64,000 nt of DNA from Rotaria sp. Silwood1 (GCA_905250075.1 CAJNOP010000086.1:472143-536142); one strand, 5' to 3'; positions 34,847 to 47,497 are shown, counted from the first letter of the stretch. Program-made: numbers and translations. The notes: generated by a model not told the origin, from the sequence alone.

Positions 34847-35739
34847 TGAAATCTAGTAGATGCTACTAAAAAGTCATGCTGACAAAAAAGGGAGCGAAGA
34901 GCAATAGAGGAAGAAAAGCCGAGTGATGAATCATAGAGAGACGAGGAGAAAGGTAAAATGAAGGGAAAACACCATATAAACGAGGAGCGAGGATGACAGT
35001 TTGAGTATAGAGGAAACAAAAAGAAAGGAAAAAGAAAGAAAGTAGACACATATACTCATCTCCTCAGAACATGGCGTCTACTGCTGCTTTTGTTTTCTTT
35101 TAATTTCACTGTGTCCACTTCTTGTTTTCCGTTCTGTTTCGTTCGTTCGTTTGTACTTTTCTTTTCTTTTTTCATATTTGATCACATGTTTATCTTATAG
35201 TATCTGCTGCTTCGTATTTTTTTAAATTCAACTTACACCCGGTACAAACGGCATTTGAGCTCTATTGTTCCTTTAGGACTGTCATAGTCATAGGGCTAAT
35301 AATGCTTAATAAAAAAAAAATACTGAACTTATTTTCTATATTAGGGTTACGATGCGAATATTGTCAAATGTAGATATTGAGGTTGTAGATACGAGTAGGG
35401 TATGTATACGAAACTGACGGGTACGAAAAGTTGTATCCGTACAGTACTCTAATTAGAATGCACTTTGACAACAGTCGATTATTGTCCATGTGCAACAAGG
35501 CTTTCTCTATTAAAAAAACGAATACGCAGTTTCGAGAAACTGATTTCATATCCACAGTTCTCGACCGCGCTTCCTTTTGATTAAACTCCATAAGCGAACA
35601 CTATTTCCCTGAAAAATGATTTCTTCAAAGACACGAATTCGGATTTCTGACCACCTAACAGCAGCTTTGGATTTCTCGACTCCGAAAGCCTTCGTTCAAA
35701 CTTTTTAAAAATTTATTATTTTCGTAAAATAGCCTCTTG
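34847..35739. other. Probable LINE 3' region and intergenic DNA
   Basis: Purine-rich sequence (about 34880-35050) follows the LINE fragment and may be its 3' UTR; its end could not be fixed. Nothing else recognised. Confidence 0.35.
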
Positions 35740-36085
35740 CTGACAAGAAAAATCCCATTCAAAATTTTGAAAATCTGATTGCAGATTCGGATTCGCTGAC
35801 TCAAATTACTTCAGGTCAAACTTCATATATTACACAATCATCACAACATATAGACAAGCGACTTTATACGTGTATGCAAACATACAAACACACAAACTCA
35901 TTTTATTTCATGTGATCCTCCCTTCAGTTGAGGAAGTTTTTCTTTTGCTTCACAGGGCGACAGATCTCATAGTGGGATCCTATCGGATCTCATCGAAAAA
36001 AACGGCGGATTTGATAGGATCCTACCAACTATTGCCGGATTCAATGATTTCCTTGGTACAGGATTCCGATAGTGAGATCTAGCTG
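35740..36085. repeat. Relatives of the 24-kb dispersed repeat, and a short inverted motif
   Basis: Positions 35740-35835 resemble the 120-bp unit at 23911, and 35885-35935 resemble the CCCTCCCTTCAGTTGAGG block at 24500. Immediately after, AGATCTCATAGTGGGATCC and the opposed GATAGTGAGATCT (to about 36080) form a small imperfect hairpin. Confidence 0.45.
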
Positions 36086-36369
36086 TCGGAATGACATGGT
36101 AATCTGATAGAATTCTATCGGACGACTTTGACCTGGGTTATCAAGTTTAATATATTTTTTTAGACTGATAATTTTCTTACAACTGCTTTTGATCTTCTCA
36201 ATCAAAAAGACCAGAATAGTAATATTTTTGTTGCTGACATCTTCTAATTACTCATCAAGATAGTTCAATATTTCCTAGTCAGAAAGAGCAGTTCAAAAAC
36301 TAAAGATAGATATTATTTTTTTTTTTCATTTTTCCTTTGCGTTCTGTAAAAAAGAAAAATGTAGTGATG

Positions 36370-36704
36370 TTGGCTTAGCACTAGTATTAAAAAAATGCTA
36401 ATACTTTTTGTATTAGAATTAAAAAAATACCTTAATGCTTTTGTGTTAGCATTAGAAGCATTAATTCATACCTTGGTATTAGCATTGAATTAAAATTAGC
36501 ACCAAAATTGCATTATTGAATACATTTTTCGTGAGTACTAGTATTAACTAATGATATTTTTAATGCTAATACTAATTCATAACTAATGCCAGTGTTAGTT
36601 AACTCTTTTAATACTAACACAAAAGCATTCAGGTATTATTTTTAACTCTAATGCAAAAGCATTTTAAAAAAGTATTAGATTAATGCAATGTTAATGCTAA
36701 GCCA
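36370..36704. mobile_element. MITE-like palindrome with TTGGCTTAGCA ends
   Basis: The ends TTGGCTTAGCA (36370) and TGCTAAGCCA (to 36704) are inverted. The interior repeats words such as AATGCTAATAC and TTAGCATTA in both orientations, giving imperfect arms over much of its 335 bp. No ORF. Confidence 0.55.
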
Positions 36705-36757
36705 GCGCCTCTAGAAAAATATTTGCATTAATACTCAAAGAGTATCCCATATGAAAA

Positions 36758-37073
36758 AAAAAACGATTAAAAATTAGATTAAAAATTGATTATAATGACA
36801 CTATTTTAATCTAATTTTATTCAGATTTTTCAGCCTGAAAAACGAGATTTCATTTGATTTTAGTCTTTTTAATATATTCTAATCGATTATTTAAATTAAA
36901 TCAATTATAACTGATTATAAGACATCGATTTGAATTGATTAAAGTTTTTTTAACCGATTAAAATAGATTAAAAAAGACTAAAATCAAATAAACTCTCGTT
37001 TTTAAGGCTGAAAAATCAGATTATAATAGTGCCATAATAATAGACTTTTAATCTAATTTTTAATCGTTTTTTT
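36758..37073. mobile_element. A/T-rich foldback element with arms of about 140 bp
   Basis: AAACGATTAAAAATTAGATT at the left is mirrored by AATCTAATTTTTAATCGTTT at the right. Further matched blocks (TTTTCAGCC/GGCTGAAAA; GATTTTAGTCTTTTT/AAAAAGACTAAAATC) make nearly continuous inverted arms. No coding capacity. It ends about 100 bp before the receptor gene's start codon. Confidence 0.7.
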
Positions 37074-37172
37074 TATACATGCGTAGTTCTCATTCACATA
37101 AATATCGTGCATGACTTACTCAATAGATAAAATGCCAATATTAAATCAATTGATTTATTTACTTTGTCGAAA

Positions 37173-38144
37173 ATGAATTCAACATTATATACAGTATCAG
37201 TGACATTTGTTAACAACTCAGCTGTAGCTGCTGTTGAGTCATGGTTTATTCCGCTTGATATTTTAGCGATCATTTTCACTTCCTTAGCCATTGGATTTGG
37301 AACACTCCTTTTATTTATTATTGTTGTTGATAAAACATGTCATACAATTTCAATGCTACTAATTGCAAATTCATGTTTAGCTGAAGTTATGTTTGCATTG
37401 AATATACTTGTTGTGGCTGTATTTACATTACAAAATGATCTTAAACAAATTCAATACCAAGATTCACTTTGTAGCCTTCGAGGGTATTTTATTTACAGTT
37501 TCTGTACTCTACAGAACTATTCTTATTTATTACAAGCGATACATCGATATGTTACTGTTGTTTATCCAACTCGTTTATTTTGGCAATCAACGCGAACACA
37601 AATATTACTTATTGGCGTTACCTGGATTTTTTCTTTTGTATATTCTGTTTCATTTTTATTTACTGGCGAAATAATCTATGATGTTGATAACCAAGTGTGT
37701 CTATTATCTCTCCGATTTTCTTTCTCAATTTGTTTTGTTTCATTTTGTAACTATATGCTACCTGCCTGGATGATTAGATTGATTTATTTCAAATTAGTTC
37801 GATATGTGAAAAAAATGAATAATTGTGTAACACCTGCAAATAATTTATTTCGTGCACAACGGGAATTAAAAATGGTTCATCGAATAGTTATACTTATCAT
37901 GATTTTAATGACAATTAATTTTCCTTATGGAGTGTTTATTATAATATCATTTTTCACTACTCCACCGAAATATTATTTTCGTTTTTCTATAATATTCATG
38001 TATCTATCAGTGATATGTGTGATGATTACTTTGTTTCAATTTACAGATTCACTTAAAAAATCTCTAAAGAAACTAATAAATGTTCGTCCAAATATAGTTG
38101 TACCAACAGTAACAGCAATGGTGAAAATTAACAGAAACATCTGA
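37173..38144 (+). CDS. Rhodopsin-like seven-transmembrane receptor, single exon (323 aa)
   Basis: I chose the ATG at 37173 (MNSTLYTVSV); an upstream TTG in the same frame is not a likely start. Seven hydrophobic segments can be counted, with N-glycosylation sites in the N-terminus (NST, NNS). TM3 is followed by AIHRYVTVVYP, where rhodopsin-family receptors have D/E-R-Y, so the acidic residue is replaced by His. A Cys before TM3 (SLCSLRGYF) and one in extracellular loop 2 (DNQVCLLSLRF) can form the conserved disulfide. TM7 lacks a clear NPxxY. Intron-less divergent receptors of this sort are numerous in bdelloids, as I recall. The ligand is unknown. Confidence 0.85.
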   Translation: MNSTLYTVSVTFVNNSAVAAVESWFIPLDILAIIFTSLAIGFGTLLLFIIVVDKTCHTISMLLIANSCLAEVMFALNILVVAVFTLQNDLKQIQYQDSLCSLRGYFIYSFCTLQNYSYLLQAIHRYVTVVYPTRLFWQSTRTQILLIGVTWIFSFVYSVSFLFTGEIIYDVDNQVCLLSLRFSFSICFVSFCNYMLPAWMIRLIYFKLVRYVKKMNNCVTPANNLFRAQRELKMVHRIVILIMILMTINFPYGVFIIISFFTTPPKYYFRFSIIFMYLSVICVMITLFQFTDSLKKSLKKLINVRPNIVVPTVTAMVKINRNI

Positions 38145-38300
38145 AATGTTCGTGTTGCATTGTGTCTTTGTTTTTTTTTAAATTTGAAAATATTAATCTG
38201 GATATGTAATCATTGCGTTCATGGTAATGAAATAAAAACATCCAAGAGGAAGTACGAATATGTATTAATCTTATTCCTCTTCCTTGTATGATGTTAACTT

Positions 38301-38490
38301 TGTGAAACTCACATATGTTTTCGAAGAAAATAATAGGGAGTGTAATTGTTAAGTCAAAGTTTTGGAGCTTCCCCTGCCCCCGCTCTTCCCATTACAGACT
38401 TTAGTAACCGAAGAAAATAGGCGTCAGACTTTGAAGTTAGAGAGTATATGTGGGCTTCCCATTTTAGCCCCATAGGAGCTGCGCTAACAT
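38301..38490 (-). mobile_element. Dispersed MITE family, copy B (reverse orientation, shorter)
   Basis: Starts TGTGAAACTCACATATG and ends GGAGCTGCGCTAACAT, the reverse complement of the start of copy A (GTTAGCGCAGC). A C-rich run (CTTCCCCTGCCCCCGCTCTT) corresponds to the G-rich run in copy A. Inserted between the receptor gene and the receptor remnant. Confidence 0.65.
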
Positions 38491-38512
38491 ACTTTTTATA
38501 TTATTCTTCAGT

Positions 38513-38680
38513 CTGACACTAAAATATCATCTTCGAATTGCTTATATATTTATTAATGTATCAATGTTAGTTGCAATGATAGCTTTATTTCTATCAACAT
38601 TTTTCCTTACAAGCTCAATAACCAGATTAATAAAATTGTGTCCAAATGTGAAGTTTGTAAGAGTGTCAAAAAATGGGTGA
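38513..38680 (+). pseudogene. C-terminal remnant of a second 7TM receptor
   Basis: An open frame to a TGA reads LRIAYIFINVSMLVAMIALF and then SSITRLIKLCPNVKFVRVS. It parallels TM7 and the tail of the neighbouring receptor (FRFSIIFMYLSVICVMITLF; KSLKKLINVRPNIVVPT) at clear but low identity. Nothing of TM1-TM6 is present. It looks like what is left of a tandem duplicate after deletion and MITE insertion. Confidence 0.65.
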
Positions 38681-38878
38681 AAATAAATAGATTTTGATGT
38701 TATATTGTGTTTTTGTGGTAGTAATTCGAATAAAATTTATGATCTTTTTTGAAACATGATGATATGAAGCGAAGAAATAAATAAAGAAGAGATGTTTTTT
38801 AATTGATTGAGTTTTGTAAAAGGGTGATGCATCACATCAATGCAGGATGATTGATAGTTAGAGTCACTATTATTCTAT

Positions 38879-38954
38879 GGGTGGGTGTGGGTGTGGTTGT
38901 GAGACACCAGCACCCATATTCCGCACCCACCCACCCACACGCACACGCACACCC
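38879..38954. repeat. Telomere-like tract, G-rich then C-rich
   Basis: GGGTGGGTGTGGGTGTGG, a spacer with CACCAGCACCC, then CGCACCCACCCACCCACACG and CACACGCACACCC. Confidence 0.75.
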
Positions 38955-39413
38955 TGTTATTCCCCACTTTCATTCGAAAATTAATGAGAGTTTTTTATGA
39001 TTTGTTTTCAAAAATATAAAATAATACTATTGAAAATGATTAAGTTGTCCTATTGTTGATGTTTGTTATTTCTTTGTTGAATAGATCACTGATAATGCCG
39101 AGATTTGCTTCGGATCTTTTTTTTTTGCAAAATAAAAATTCCTTTATTGTGTTTGTCTCATATTGACAATAATTTTTATCAAAAAAGATCAAATGTGTAT
39201 CGACTTTGATAAGAGATTTTCGACTATTCATTAATTCTTATCCTATAGGCAAGAAAAATCAATTCTATGATGAAGAGATAAAATTCAAATAACCAATTAT
39301 TTTCTCTATTCACTATTATTAATTGATTAATAATCGATTATTCAAACAAGATTAGAATTGTAAATGTTAATCTCATTAGCGGCTCTCTTTCGAAGACCAA
39401 CAATTGGATACAA

Positions 39414-39470
39414 GTGTGGGTGGATGTGTGTTTGGCTATTTCTCTTTTCGAGTTACACTCATACCCACAC
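39414..39470. repeat. Telomere-like tract, G-rich then C-rich
   Basis: GTGTGGGTGGATGTGTG, an A/T-rich spacer of about 25 bases, then ACACTCATACCCACAC. Confidence 0.6.
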
Positions 39471-42400
39471 TGTCGCTTTGGTCTCATTAGTGAACTTTGT
39501 TCGAAAATTTTCTCTGCTGTTGTTCTTCTGATTGAAGACTACTGGATAAAATGCTGCACATTTGAATTTTTTTTTGTATTGAACATCAAATAAATGATTG
39601 TTTTCACAGAGGAATATAGAATATGTCTTGTCATTACCCATATCGTTTGTTGCAGTGACACCCTCACCTAATGCTTTCAATTTCAGCCAATCAGTTGTCA
39701 TAGAATTCTACTTCCAAGAGGCAACCATTTTAGTATTTGTTGCATTCGAAACGAACAATCCTTTTTTTTTCTCTTCTGCTTCGTTTTGCTTCGCAAGCAA
39801 AAACCCGTTGGCTCGTTTTTTGGTTTTACTTTACCTTTTGTTTGCACAACATCGTCACTCCTCTCGACATGCCTTTCGTACAAAGCAACAAAACAAGCAT
39901 TTCATGAAATTGCGAGTAAGAAATTTATATATAGGTGAAACGGAAGCTGTTGAAAATCTGTATCTTCTGTTTTAGAGATTAAGCATTTACTCAGATGTGA
40001 AATTAAGTTAACATTTATTTTTTAAATCTTAATCTCGATGACGAATACTCAGCGGTCATCATTTCATTTTGTACCATTAAATGTTAACGAATCAATTTAT
40101 GATTAATATTAAGTTTAAGGTTCTCTACTTAACACTTAATTGACATAAAGTTTAGTTTAAATGATTGCGTTAGGCAAATATAATTGAATTCAAAGTTTTT
40201 CTTTGTTCCCGTACATCATTAGCATGACGTTATCTAATTTATTTAAGAGTGAACCTCCCTTCTAACCATTTAATCATACAAAACAACAACATAATATTCG
40301 CTCGAGTTAATCATCTAAACTTAATTTTGAGTGTATTAAGAGGTTAGTAGAAAATCTTATTCACATATATTAATATTTTAAAGACGAGAACAATATTTTT
40401 CTTCCTGTCGTCATCTATTTCATAATAGTTGATCTTTGAGTATGAAAAGGTTTTTTCCGATGAAAACATGAGCAATGAAAACCTATTGGTTGTTGTCACT
40501 TCTCTTTGGGTTTTCATAGTCTCTATGAGATTTGTTTTATTTTCATGATAGAAATAAAAGGATATTTGAAAAATAAGAGTAATATCTCTTTGCCTATTCA
40601 CTTATAACTTTTCATCTTTAATTGAAGGAAACAAGATGAAAATATAAACTAGATAACTAGATAGAAATTTCGAATATTTCACCCGGAAGTACTTTTGTTT
40701 TTCAATTTATACGTCTTAAATAGCATATCTACTCGAGACATGATCAAATCCAAAACATTAATCTACGCCTCTCCAAATAGACAACCAAATCTCAATTTCA
40801 TACCCATATACTAAATTCTTACATGAGATCACAATTGATGCAATTTGGATCAGAAAAGTAGAACAGGGAGATATTATTCAGACATTTTTCATAAAAGAAA
40901 GTCTTTTATGATGACACATATAGAGAAGTGGCAACAAAAAGTGTAGAAGGAAAATGTAGGGAATATGTTGTACTTCTAAAAAAAACATGCAACAACTTTT
41001 ATATTTTAAAATCAATTTTTGCGACAACATCATCGCAAAATTCACTATCCAATCGTTTTGGATCTAAAAAAACCCTCAATTTCCAAAACTTAGGAGTTCG
41101 GTAAACAACTTTAGTCTGGCCTACAGGCCACACTGTCAACTGTGTTGTGGATATATGTTGTTGATGGATAACCTAATTGAAAGTTTGATTGCTGGTTTAT
41201 ATGTTAGAAAAGATATTATTAGAAACCTTCTACTAACATGTTTACATCTATGTATACATTGATATAGAAATCATTCGTACCTATTATAGTATAATACTTA
41301 GAGATAAATGGTAGCACTAACTAATAATGGATATGTAGCGATGTTCATTCATGCATAGACTGACGAATCTAGAAGTTTGACGAAACAACGATTACTACTC
41401 GTTCCCAGTCCCCCACTGCATCACAAATAAAAGCAAAAACAATCATATTTTAAAATGTACCTGCTTTTTGAATCCTCTTATTCGAGAAAAGTTCGATTGA
41501 TATGCAATAATTATGCAAAAACAGATAATTGTTTAGAAAAGTGAAGAGTGAAATATAACAAACATGGTCCTATCAAAATGTATCATTCACATTTTCTTAA
41601 TGATGAAAGTTTACCGAAAAAAAATTATAAGATACTCTCTTCGTAGTAATCCTATAATATTTCCGATAATCTTCATATTCTTTTGAAAAGTTACAGATTG
41701 TTTTGTAAATGATCATAACTTTTTTCAAACGATATATTTTGCCCATATTGAATATGTTGCTACTATACTTAATGTCGATAATCTAATTTTTAACTTGGAA
41801 TATATAATACATTCGAGTCTTTTAAATACAATAAAAATAACAATAATATGGAGAAAAGATATAGTTTCTATTGAATAAAAAAGAAGAAAAAGAGATAGAT
41901 CTTTTTGTGTGATCATTATTCAATCGGATCGTGTTTATACTTGTATCTGCGTGTACGTAGCGTAAAGCATTTTGAAATAAATGACATAAGAATTAATTTT
42001 GTTTTCTCTTATTGTTTGTTAGAAAAAAATCTTGTTTCTTTCATGGCTTTCTACAACTTACGTTAGAAATATTTTTTATTTACTAAAATAATGAAGAGTA
42101 GGATAAAATAAGATAAGTAAAGTTTTTCACTAAACCGAATCATATTTTTGTAACTATTCGAAATATCGAGAATAGAAGGAAATTCAAATCTAATTACAAT
42201 AAAAAAATGTCTTTGTAATAGATCTAGCGAAACTAAATAGAAATTTTATTCGACTTTACACGAAAATATGAATATACATTTCAAATTTTTTCTACAAACA
42301 TAGACACATCAGCCCAGTTATGAAAATGAAAATCTAATGTCAGACTTAACTCTAGAATTAATATGAATTTAAATTGTTTAAAAATTTTCTAGAAAATCTT

Positions 42401-44831
42401 TTATGCAACGAGTGAAATAGAATAAAAATTTGAAAAATTTCTGAAAACCGAATTATATTTATTTACTTGAATTTGAATTATCTGAGAGAATTTCATTTGA
42501 ATTGATTGATTTCAACTCGTCTTGTTTTAATTCAGATTTATTTATCTTCTAAATAACCTAAACTCATTCTAGCTTCAATCTGAAGCTACGGATCTTATTC
42601 TAATTTTACAAATGATTATTTCATATAGGTATATTGAAAATTTTTCAAGATTAACCTACTTAATTCTTCTGAAATAAACTCATCCGTACAATTTATTTAG
42701 TTCTAAGAATATAGAAGAAAAGAATCGGAAAACGTAACCTAATCAACATACGTCAAGGTAGCAGCTCATTGGAGCCTATTTAGAGTTAATTTACACTTTT
42801 TCAACTACTGTTGAAAAACTTGAAATGTAAGATTATAGAGATAAGTAGACGATTCATATTTTAGTAATGTAGTTATGTAATAGACTATTTAAACGTAGGA
42901 TACAATTTTTATTACAACTAGTGAATTTTCGAAACGATTCATAATTGACAACTGATTTGTTTTTTCTAAACTTTATGAAAAAGTAATATCTATATTGTTT
43001 TTGACTAAAAAAATGTCTGACTGAGAGTTTTCCAAAAGTATGTGCTTAGGGTATAATGATCTTCGATGCTTTTCTATAACACTAAATAAGCTCAAACATT
43101 AAAATGTTGTTGTACAAAATATACTATATCTATTGAATGTACACCAAGACATCATACAATCTTGAATTTGTTTTCGATAACGTTTTAAATTAGTGCAATT
43201 GCAGAATGAAAGATTGTCAACAGGATTGATAAACACTTACTTTATTACGAATAGAACCCACGTCCACACCCTCTATCTCACTAATCAATTCCAGTCATTT
43301 CTATTGTTTCGTTAATATTTGATGAAATTGAGTGCACATCTTAAAGTATTATTGTTTGTCCATCTTCATAGTGTTTCAGTTGTCTAATCCTTTCATAAAC
43401 ATTTTGGAAATGTTCTAACTGACATCTCGTATCAACTTTTACAAAATAAACTCTGTCTTAATGAATAGTTTTGACTTGTATATTTTCCTCTTCTTTTGGT
43501 GCGACAATAATAGAATGAATTAATCAAAACACGTCATAAAAATGTTCACAAAATAGATATTATTCGTTAAACTTTTTATGTATATTGAGAGAAATAAACG
43601 ATTTTATGCTCTATAGAGTTTTAAAGGAAATTCTTCAAAGAAAATAAGAACAATGTTACTTGATCTACTAAGAGATAGAAATGTTGAAAATATAGACAGA
43701 ACTATTTTTTATGACATTCGTTATGTTATTCACGTCCCAATTTTGTTACTTGCTGCTATACAAACTAGATTTCACTTGAAATCGATCAATCATTAAATGA
43801 AATTAAAAAAACCTATTTAGAAATTCAAAAGTTAGAGTAGTGTGGAAACAGTTACGTAAAAAGATTCTAATAAATTTGTTTATAGTGTAATAGATCGTAT
43901 CTATTTTAAAAGAATGGAGTTTGTGTGCATAAGCAGACGTCTGAATAATTTGAAGACATGAAGATGATGATAAAAATATGATTGCCTGTAGATAAAAAAT
44001 TAATCTGTATAACAATCATGAATTCTTATGTAATATTACAAGTTACCATAAATATGTACATCAAGTTACATTCGTTCCTGTTTTTTAAGGGTCTATCTTT
44101 GTCTGTATTACACAGTATGAATGTACAAAGAAATTGAGAATATCTCATCTAGCAAGTATCATTGAGGCAAAAGAATTTTATATTAATATTTATAACTTCT
44201 AGCTTTATCTCAATCAGATGAATTACATTTCTATCTTCCAATTCTAACTATTTAATTTAATTCAAATTAAAAGTTTATTTTTATTGAGATGGTTGCATTG
44301 TATTCTAATATAGAGAATATACTCCCAAGTTTGACTTTCAGTATGAATTTCGAATTCTATTTTTGACTATTATATAAAATATAAGCACTTATTAAGCAAA
44401 GACTTCTTCATTATTCTTTTGACTGAAAATATGTGTATGCCATATCGAAGTTACCTCGACATATAAAATATTTAAATAAATTCACACTGAGTCAAGCAAA
44501 GACTAATAGAAAAAATAGTAAATTCTGTTGTGTTGTTTATATTTCAAACACTCATATCTATCTTTTGTTTATTATCAATAATTTCGACTATGTTTATTTT
44601 CACCTATAAGTAGAAAATAAAATTATCTACTCAAATATTTGACATATATATTGTTTTCACTTTTATAAGTATTAATAAATCGTATTTTTTTTATCAATAA
44701 AACACAAGAAATAAAACTGCATTTTCATTGACTTATAATTTAAATCTTCTGAAATTATTTTTTCATATAGATTGATAATGGAATGTTTTAATATAGTACA
44801 AAAATTAAAACTAAAACGATGCGATAGATTT

Positions 44832-44931
44832 NNNNNNNNNNNNNNNNNNNNNNNNNNNNNNNNNNNNNNNNNNNNNNNNNNNNNNNNNNNNNNNNNNNNN
44901 NNNNNNNNNNNNNNNNNNNNNNNNNNNNNNN
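44832..44931. other. Assembly gap of exactly 100 N
   Basis: One hundred N, the usual placeholder for a gap of unknown size. Its right edge runs straight into a minisatellite, so the gap probably hides more of that array. Confidence 0.95.
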
Positions 44932-45125
44932 GTACATGTGAGTATATACCAAGCAATTCTAAGGTTTTCGACGCGGTACATGACAGTACATCCCCACCGA
45001 TTCTAAACTTTTCCCCAGTACATACGACGATCAGAGTACATGAGAGTGCATCCCCACTGCTTCTAAATTTATGGGGGTGATGTTTATTTCAGAGTACATT
45101 TTGTACTCGTACTCGCGCAGCCCTC
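44932..45125. repeat. Minisatellite with GTACATGAGAGTACATCCCC-type units
   Basis: Degenerate units of about 40-65 bases repeat GTACATG.(G)AGTACATCC CCAC followed by CTTCTAAA-type words (spaced here to show the gap), at least three times, ending near GTACTCGTACTCG. It borders the assembly gap on the left. Confidence 0.6.
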
Positions 45126-46121
45126 CATTTCGGGTAATTCATTTTCTATGCGAATATCTTCAACATGATAGAATTTATGATGGTAATTCCACTTTATAAA
45201 GATTCTTGAGAAATCACTTTGAAAACATTTTTCGTTTGCTAGAATTCCTTAAAAATACTTCTATGAAAGATTTTCAATATCTTAGTTTTCATAGATAATG
45301 AATCATAGAGTAAAATTTGAATTGTACTTCATGTTTTCTGATACTTTTCTAGAAAGATTTTTGCTATTCGTATACTTTCTCTCTGTTCGTTATTATCTTC
45401 AAATAGTGGACTAATGTGAGTCTATCTTGGTAAGAATTACTCATCGTATACTGATAGATCGATGATTACGCACTTGCCTTTACTTAGAATCGTACGTCTG
45501 GCAAGAGTAACTCTCACGAGATTTTTTTTCTTAACAATTTGTACAAGACCTTGCATCATTCAACACAAATCAATCATGATGAAATCAATCAGAGCACCGA
45601 CTACGAATCGACCTTCACCTCCATAGTCTCTTTAATTTCCTAACCAGTTTCTTTGTTTTTGTATTACATTTTTTCGATTATAACTCATCGAATAATTCTT
45701 TAATTATCATCATTTTCAGAAAATAATTATTGAATAATTTAAACTTAGAAAGTTGTATTTTACATATTACATTTTTCATGAAAATACATACACAGTACAT
45801 CTTCTCTCGAAATACTTTAATATTTGAAAAAAATTTAATGACTGAACTCAAATTTTAAGTTCTACACTGCTGCCAAATAAAAGATAAGAATAACTATCAC
45901 AGTACAGGTATACATATTGAATCAATACATGATACTATATTTATTATCTACTAGTCTCGGTTCTATTGTACGTGTTCTTAATGATTGACGAACTGTTTAA
46001 ACTGTTTTAATGATTTATGAATTACATTTCAACAGTTACCAAACTTTATTTTTTTTGTCGTTTCTTAAATTTTATTCTATGTGCCTGTTACGAAACTTCA
46101 TCTTGATGTAACATTATCGAC
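45126..46121. other. Intergenic, nothing recognised
   Basis: A/T-rich, no supported gene. Confidence 0.4.
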
Positions 46122-46518
46122 AAAAAAAAGGTGGTTTTCATTTCGTGCCAAATGAAATTTTACAACGCATCCTTGATATAAAACAAATTGAAAGTGATTT
46201 AATGAATTTATTTATTCAACATACTAATAATGCATCAATATTTATTACATAGTTCATCAATTAATATTCTTATTACATCAGAACATTTAGCTCTTGATAT
46301 TTAAAAAGGCTACAGTAGAAAATTATATTAATCATTTAACAGAAAAGAATGACACGAATGAAGAAATATATGATAATCAACATCTTAGGAAAACATATAA
46401 TCAATTATGAGAACTTCATACGCTTTATTTGAAATTTTATGCTGACTGTTTTTTACGTTTAACTTTTGAAGCTGCATTACATCAATTACTATATTTTAGA
46501 ATTGAATTGATTTTATAG
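46122..46518 (+). pseudogene. Decayed coding remnant, family unknown
   Basis: Three frames in turn give protein-like text: GFHFVPNEILQRILDIKQIE, then INILITSEHLALDI, then ATVENYINHLTEKNDTNEE and LHTLYLKFYADCFLRLTFEA. Codon use resembles the real genes here, but stops and register changes interrupt it several times. I do not recognise the family. It lies about 180 bases before a telomere-like tract. Confidence 0.4.
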
Positions 46519-46700
46519 CAGCAATAAAAAGATTATTTTTCATTTTAACATCGACGTTTCGATAAATTTATTATCATTGACGAGATATAATCTACAATAA
46601 ACACACAAAGTTATTAGTATAACGGTATGACAAAAGTAAACATATAATAATTAGAATGATGAGACCGTAGAGAGAACATAATGAGACTAAACTCTAATAT

Positions 46701-46768
46701 GGATGTGGGTGTGGGTGTGTGGCTGTTGGAAAATATAAGGAGAACCCTGACCCACACCCACACCCTCA
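46701..46768. repeat. Telomere-like tract, G-rich then C-rich
   Basis: GGATGTGGGTGTGGGTGTGT, a spacer of about 25 bases, then ACCCTGACCCACACCCACAC. One of the cleanest inverted pairs in the window. Confidence 0.8.
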
Positions 46769-47497
46769 AATGAAACGCGTCTCAGACGCGTTTTGAGGCA
46801 AAAAATATTTACATGGGCTTAATGTTATAATATTAGTTGAAGTACGATCAAATAGCATAGAAAGATAGAGCTTTTTTTCTCTATCAGACTATATAGAACG
46901 AAAGTTTCTTTAAGCATACTATATGGTATTAAAGTGTCATTGCCCCTACTTTTGGTATGCCCTAAGTATATTCTTTGTTGTATTTGATTTTGAACAAAAC
47001 ATTTCAGGAGATTACAAAGTATGGCTACAAAAAGGAGCCATCTATATGAACCACCTGTTATATAACATGATATCTATAGAAAGAGATATGCAAGTTCTTT
47101 TTGCAAACATCTGTATCACACGGCTATCTCTTCCCATTGATTCCTGCAATCATTAACATCGCTCATAATATATCAACAATTTGTGTCTAATTTAAATCAT
47201 ATTGCATTTCATATATTTATATTGACAAGATTTTTTACTATAACAGACTGTTACTGAGCGCCATCTATTTCGCTGCTCTCACTCTGCATCAACGGCAGAG
47301 TTTATTTGAATGCAATGGCGATTTTCATATAAGTTTGCCAAAGCGTATGGACCTTTTTAACTGTTTCATTATCCTCAAACAAGTTTGCTGATGAAGGATT
47401 TCAGTCCATCCAATCGACAACTATAAAAATTGCGTAATTATCTTTTATTTATTAGATCATTGGTGTAAACAACGATTGAAGAAAAACGTAAACAATC
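46769..47497. other. 5' flank of the eIF2 gamma gene
   Basis: No other gene seen. The promoter of the downstream gene should lie here, but I see no motif I would defend. Confidence 0.4.

Larger units (their letters stand above)
38681..44831. other. Long gene-poor A/T-rich stretch
   Basis: About 6 kb with no supportable gene. It contains telomere-like tracts at 38879 and 39414 (listed separately) and a decayed CCCACGTCCACACCCTC word at about 43259. Open frames at 39459-39975 on both strands showed no recognisable domain. Confidence 0.4.

Noticed and set aside
34860-35050. Overlapping minus-strand open frames
   Set aside because: They are produced by a purine-rich strand read in reverse; low complexity, no motif.
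39459-39975. Overlapping open frames on both strands (80 and 125 codons)
   Set aside because: Neither shows a domain, splice context or codon pattern like the real genes; overlapping open frames are common by chance here.
46923-47156. 77-codon open frame upstream of eIF2 gamma
   Set aside because: No conserved motif and A/T-driven composition; treated as chance.
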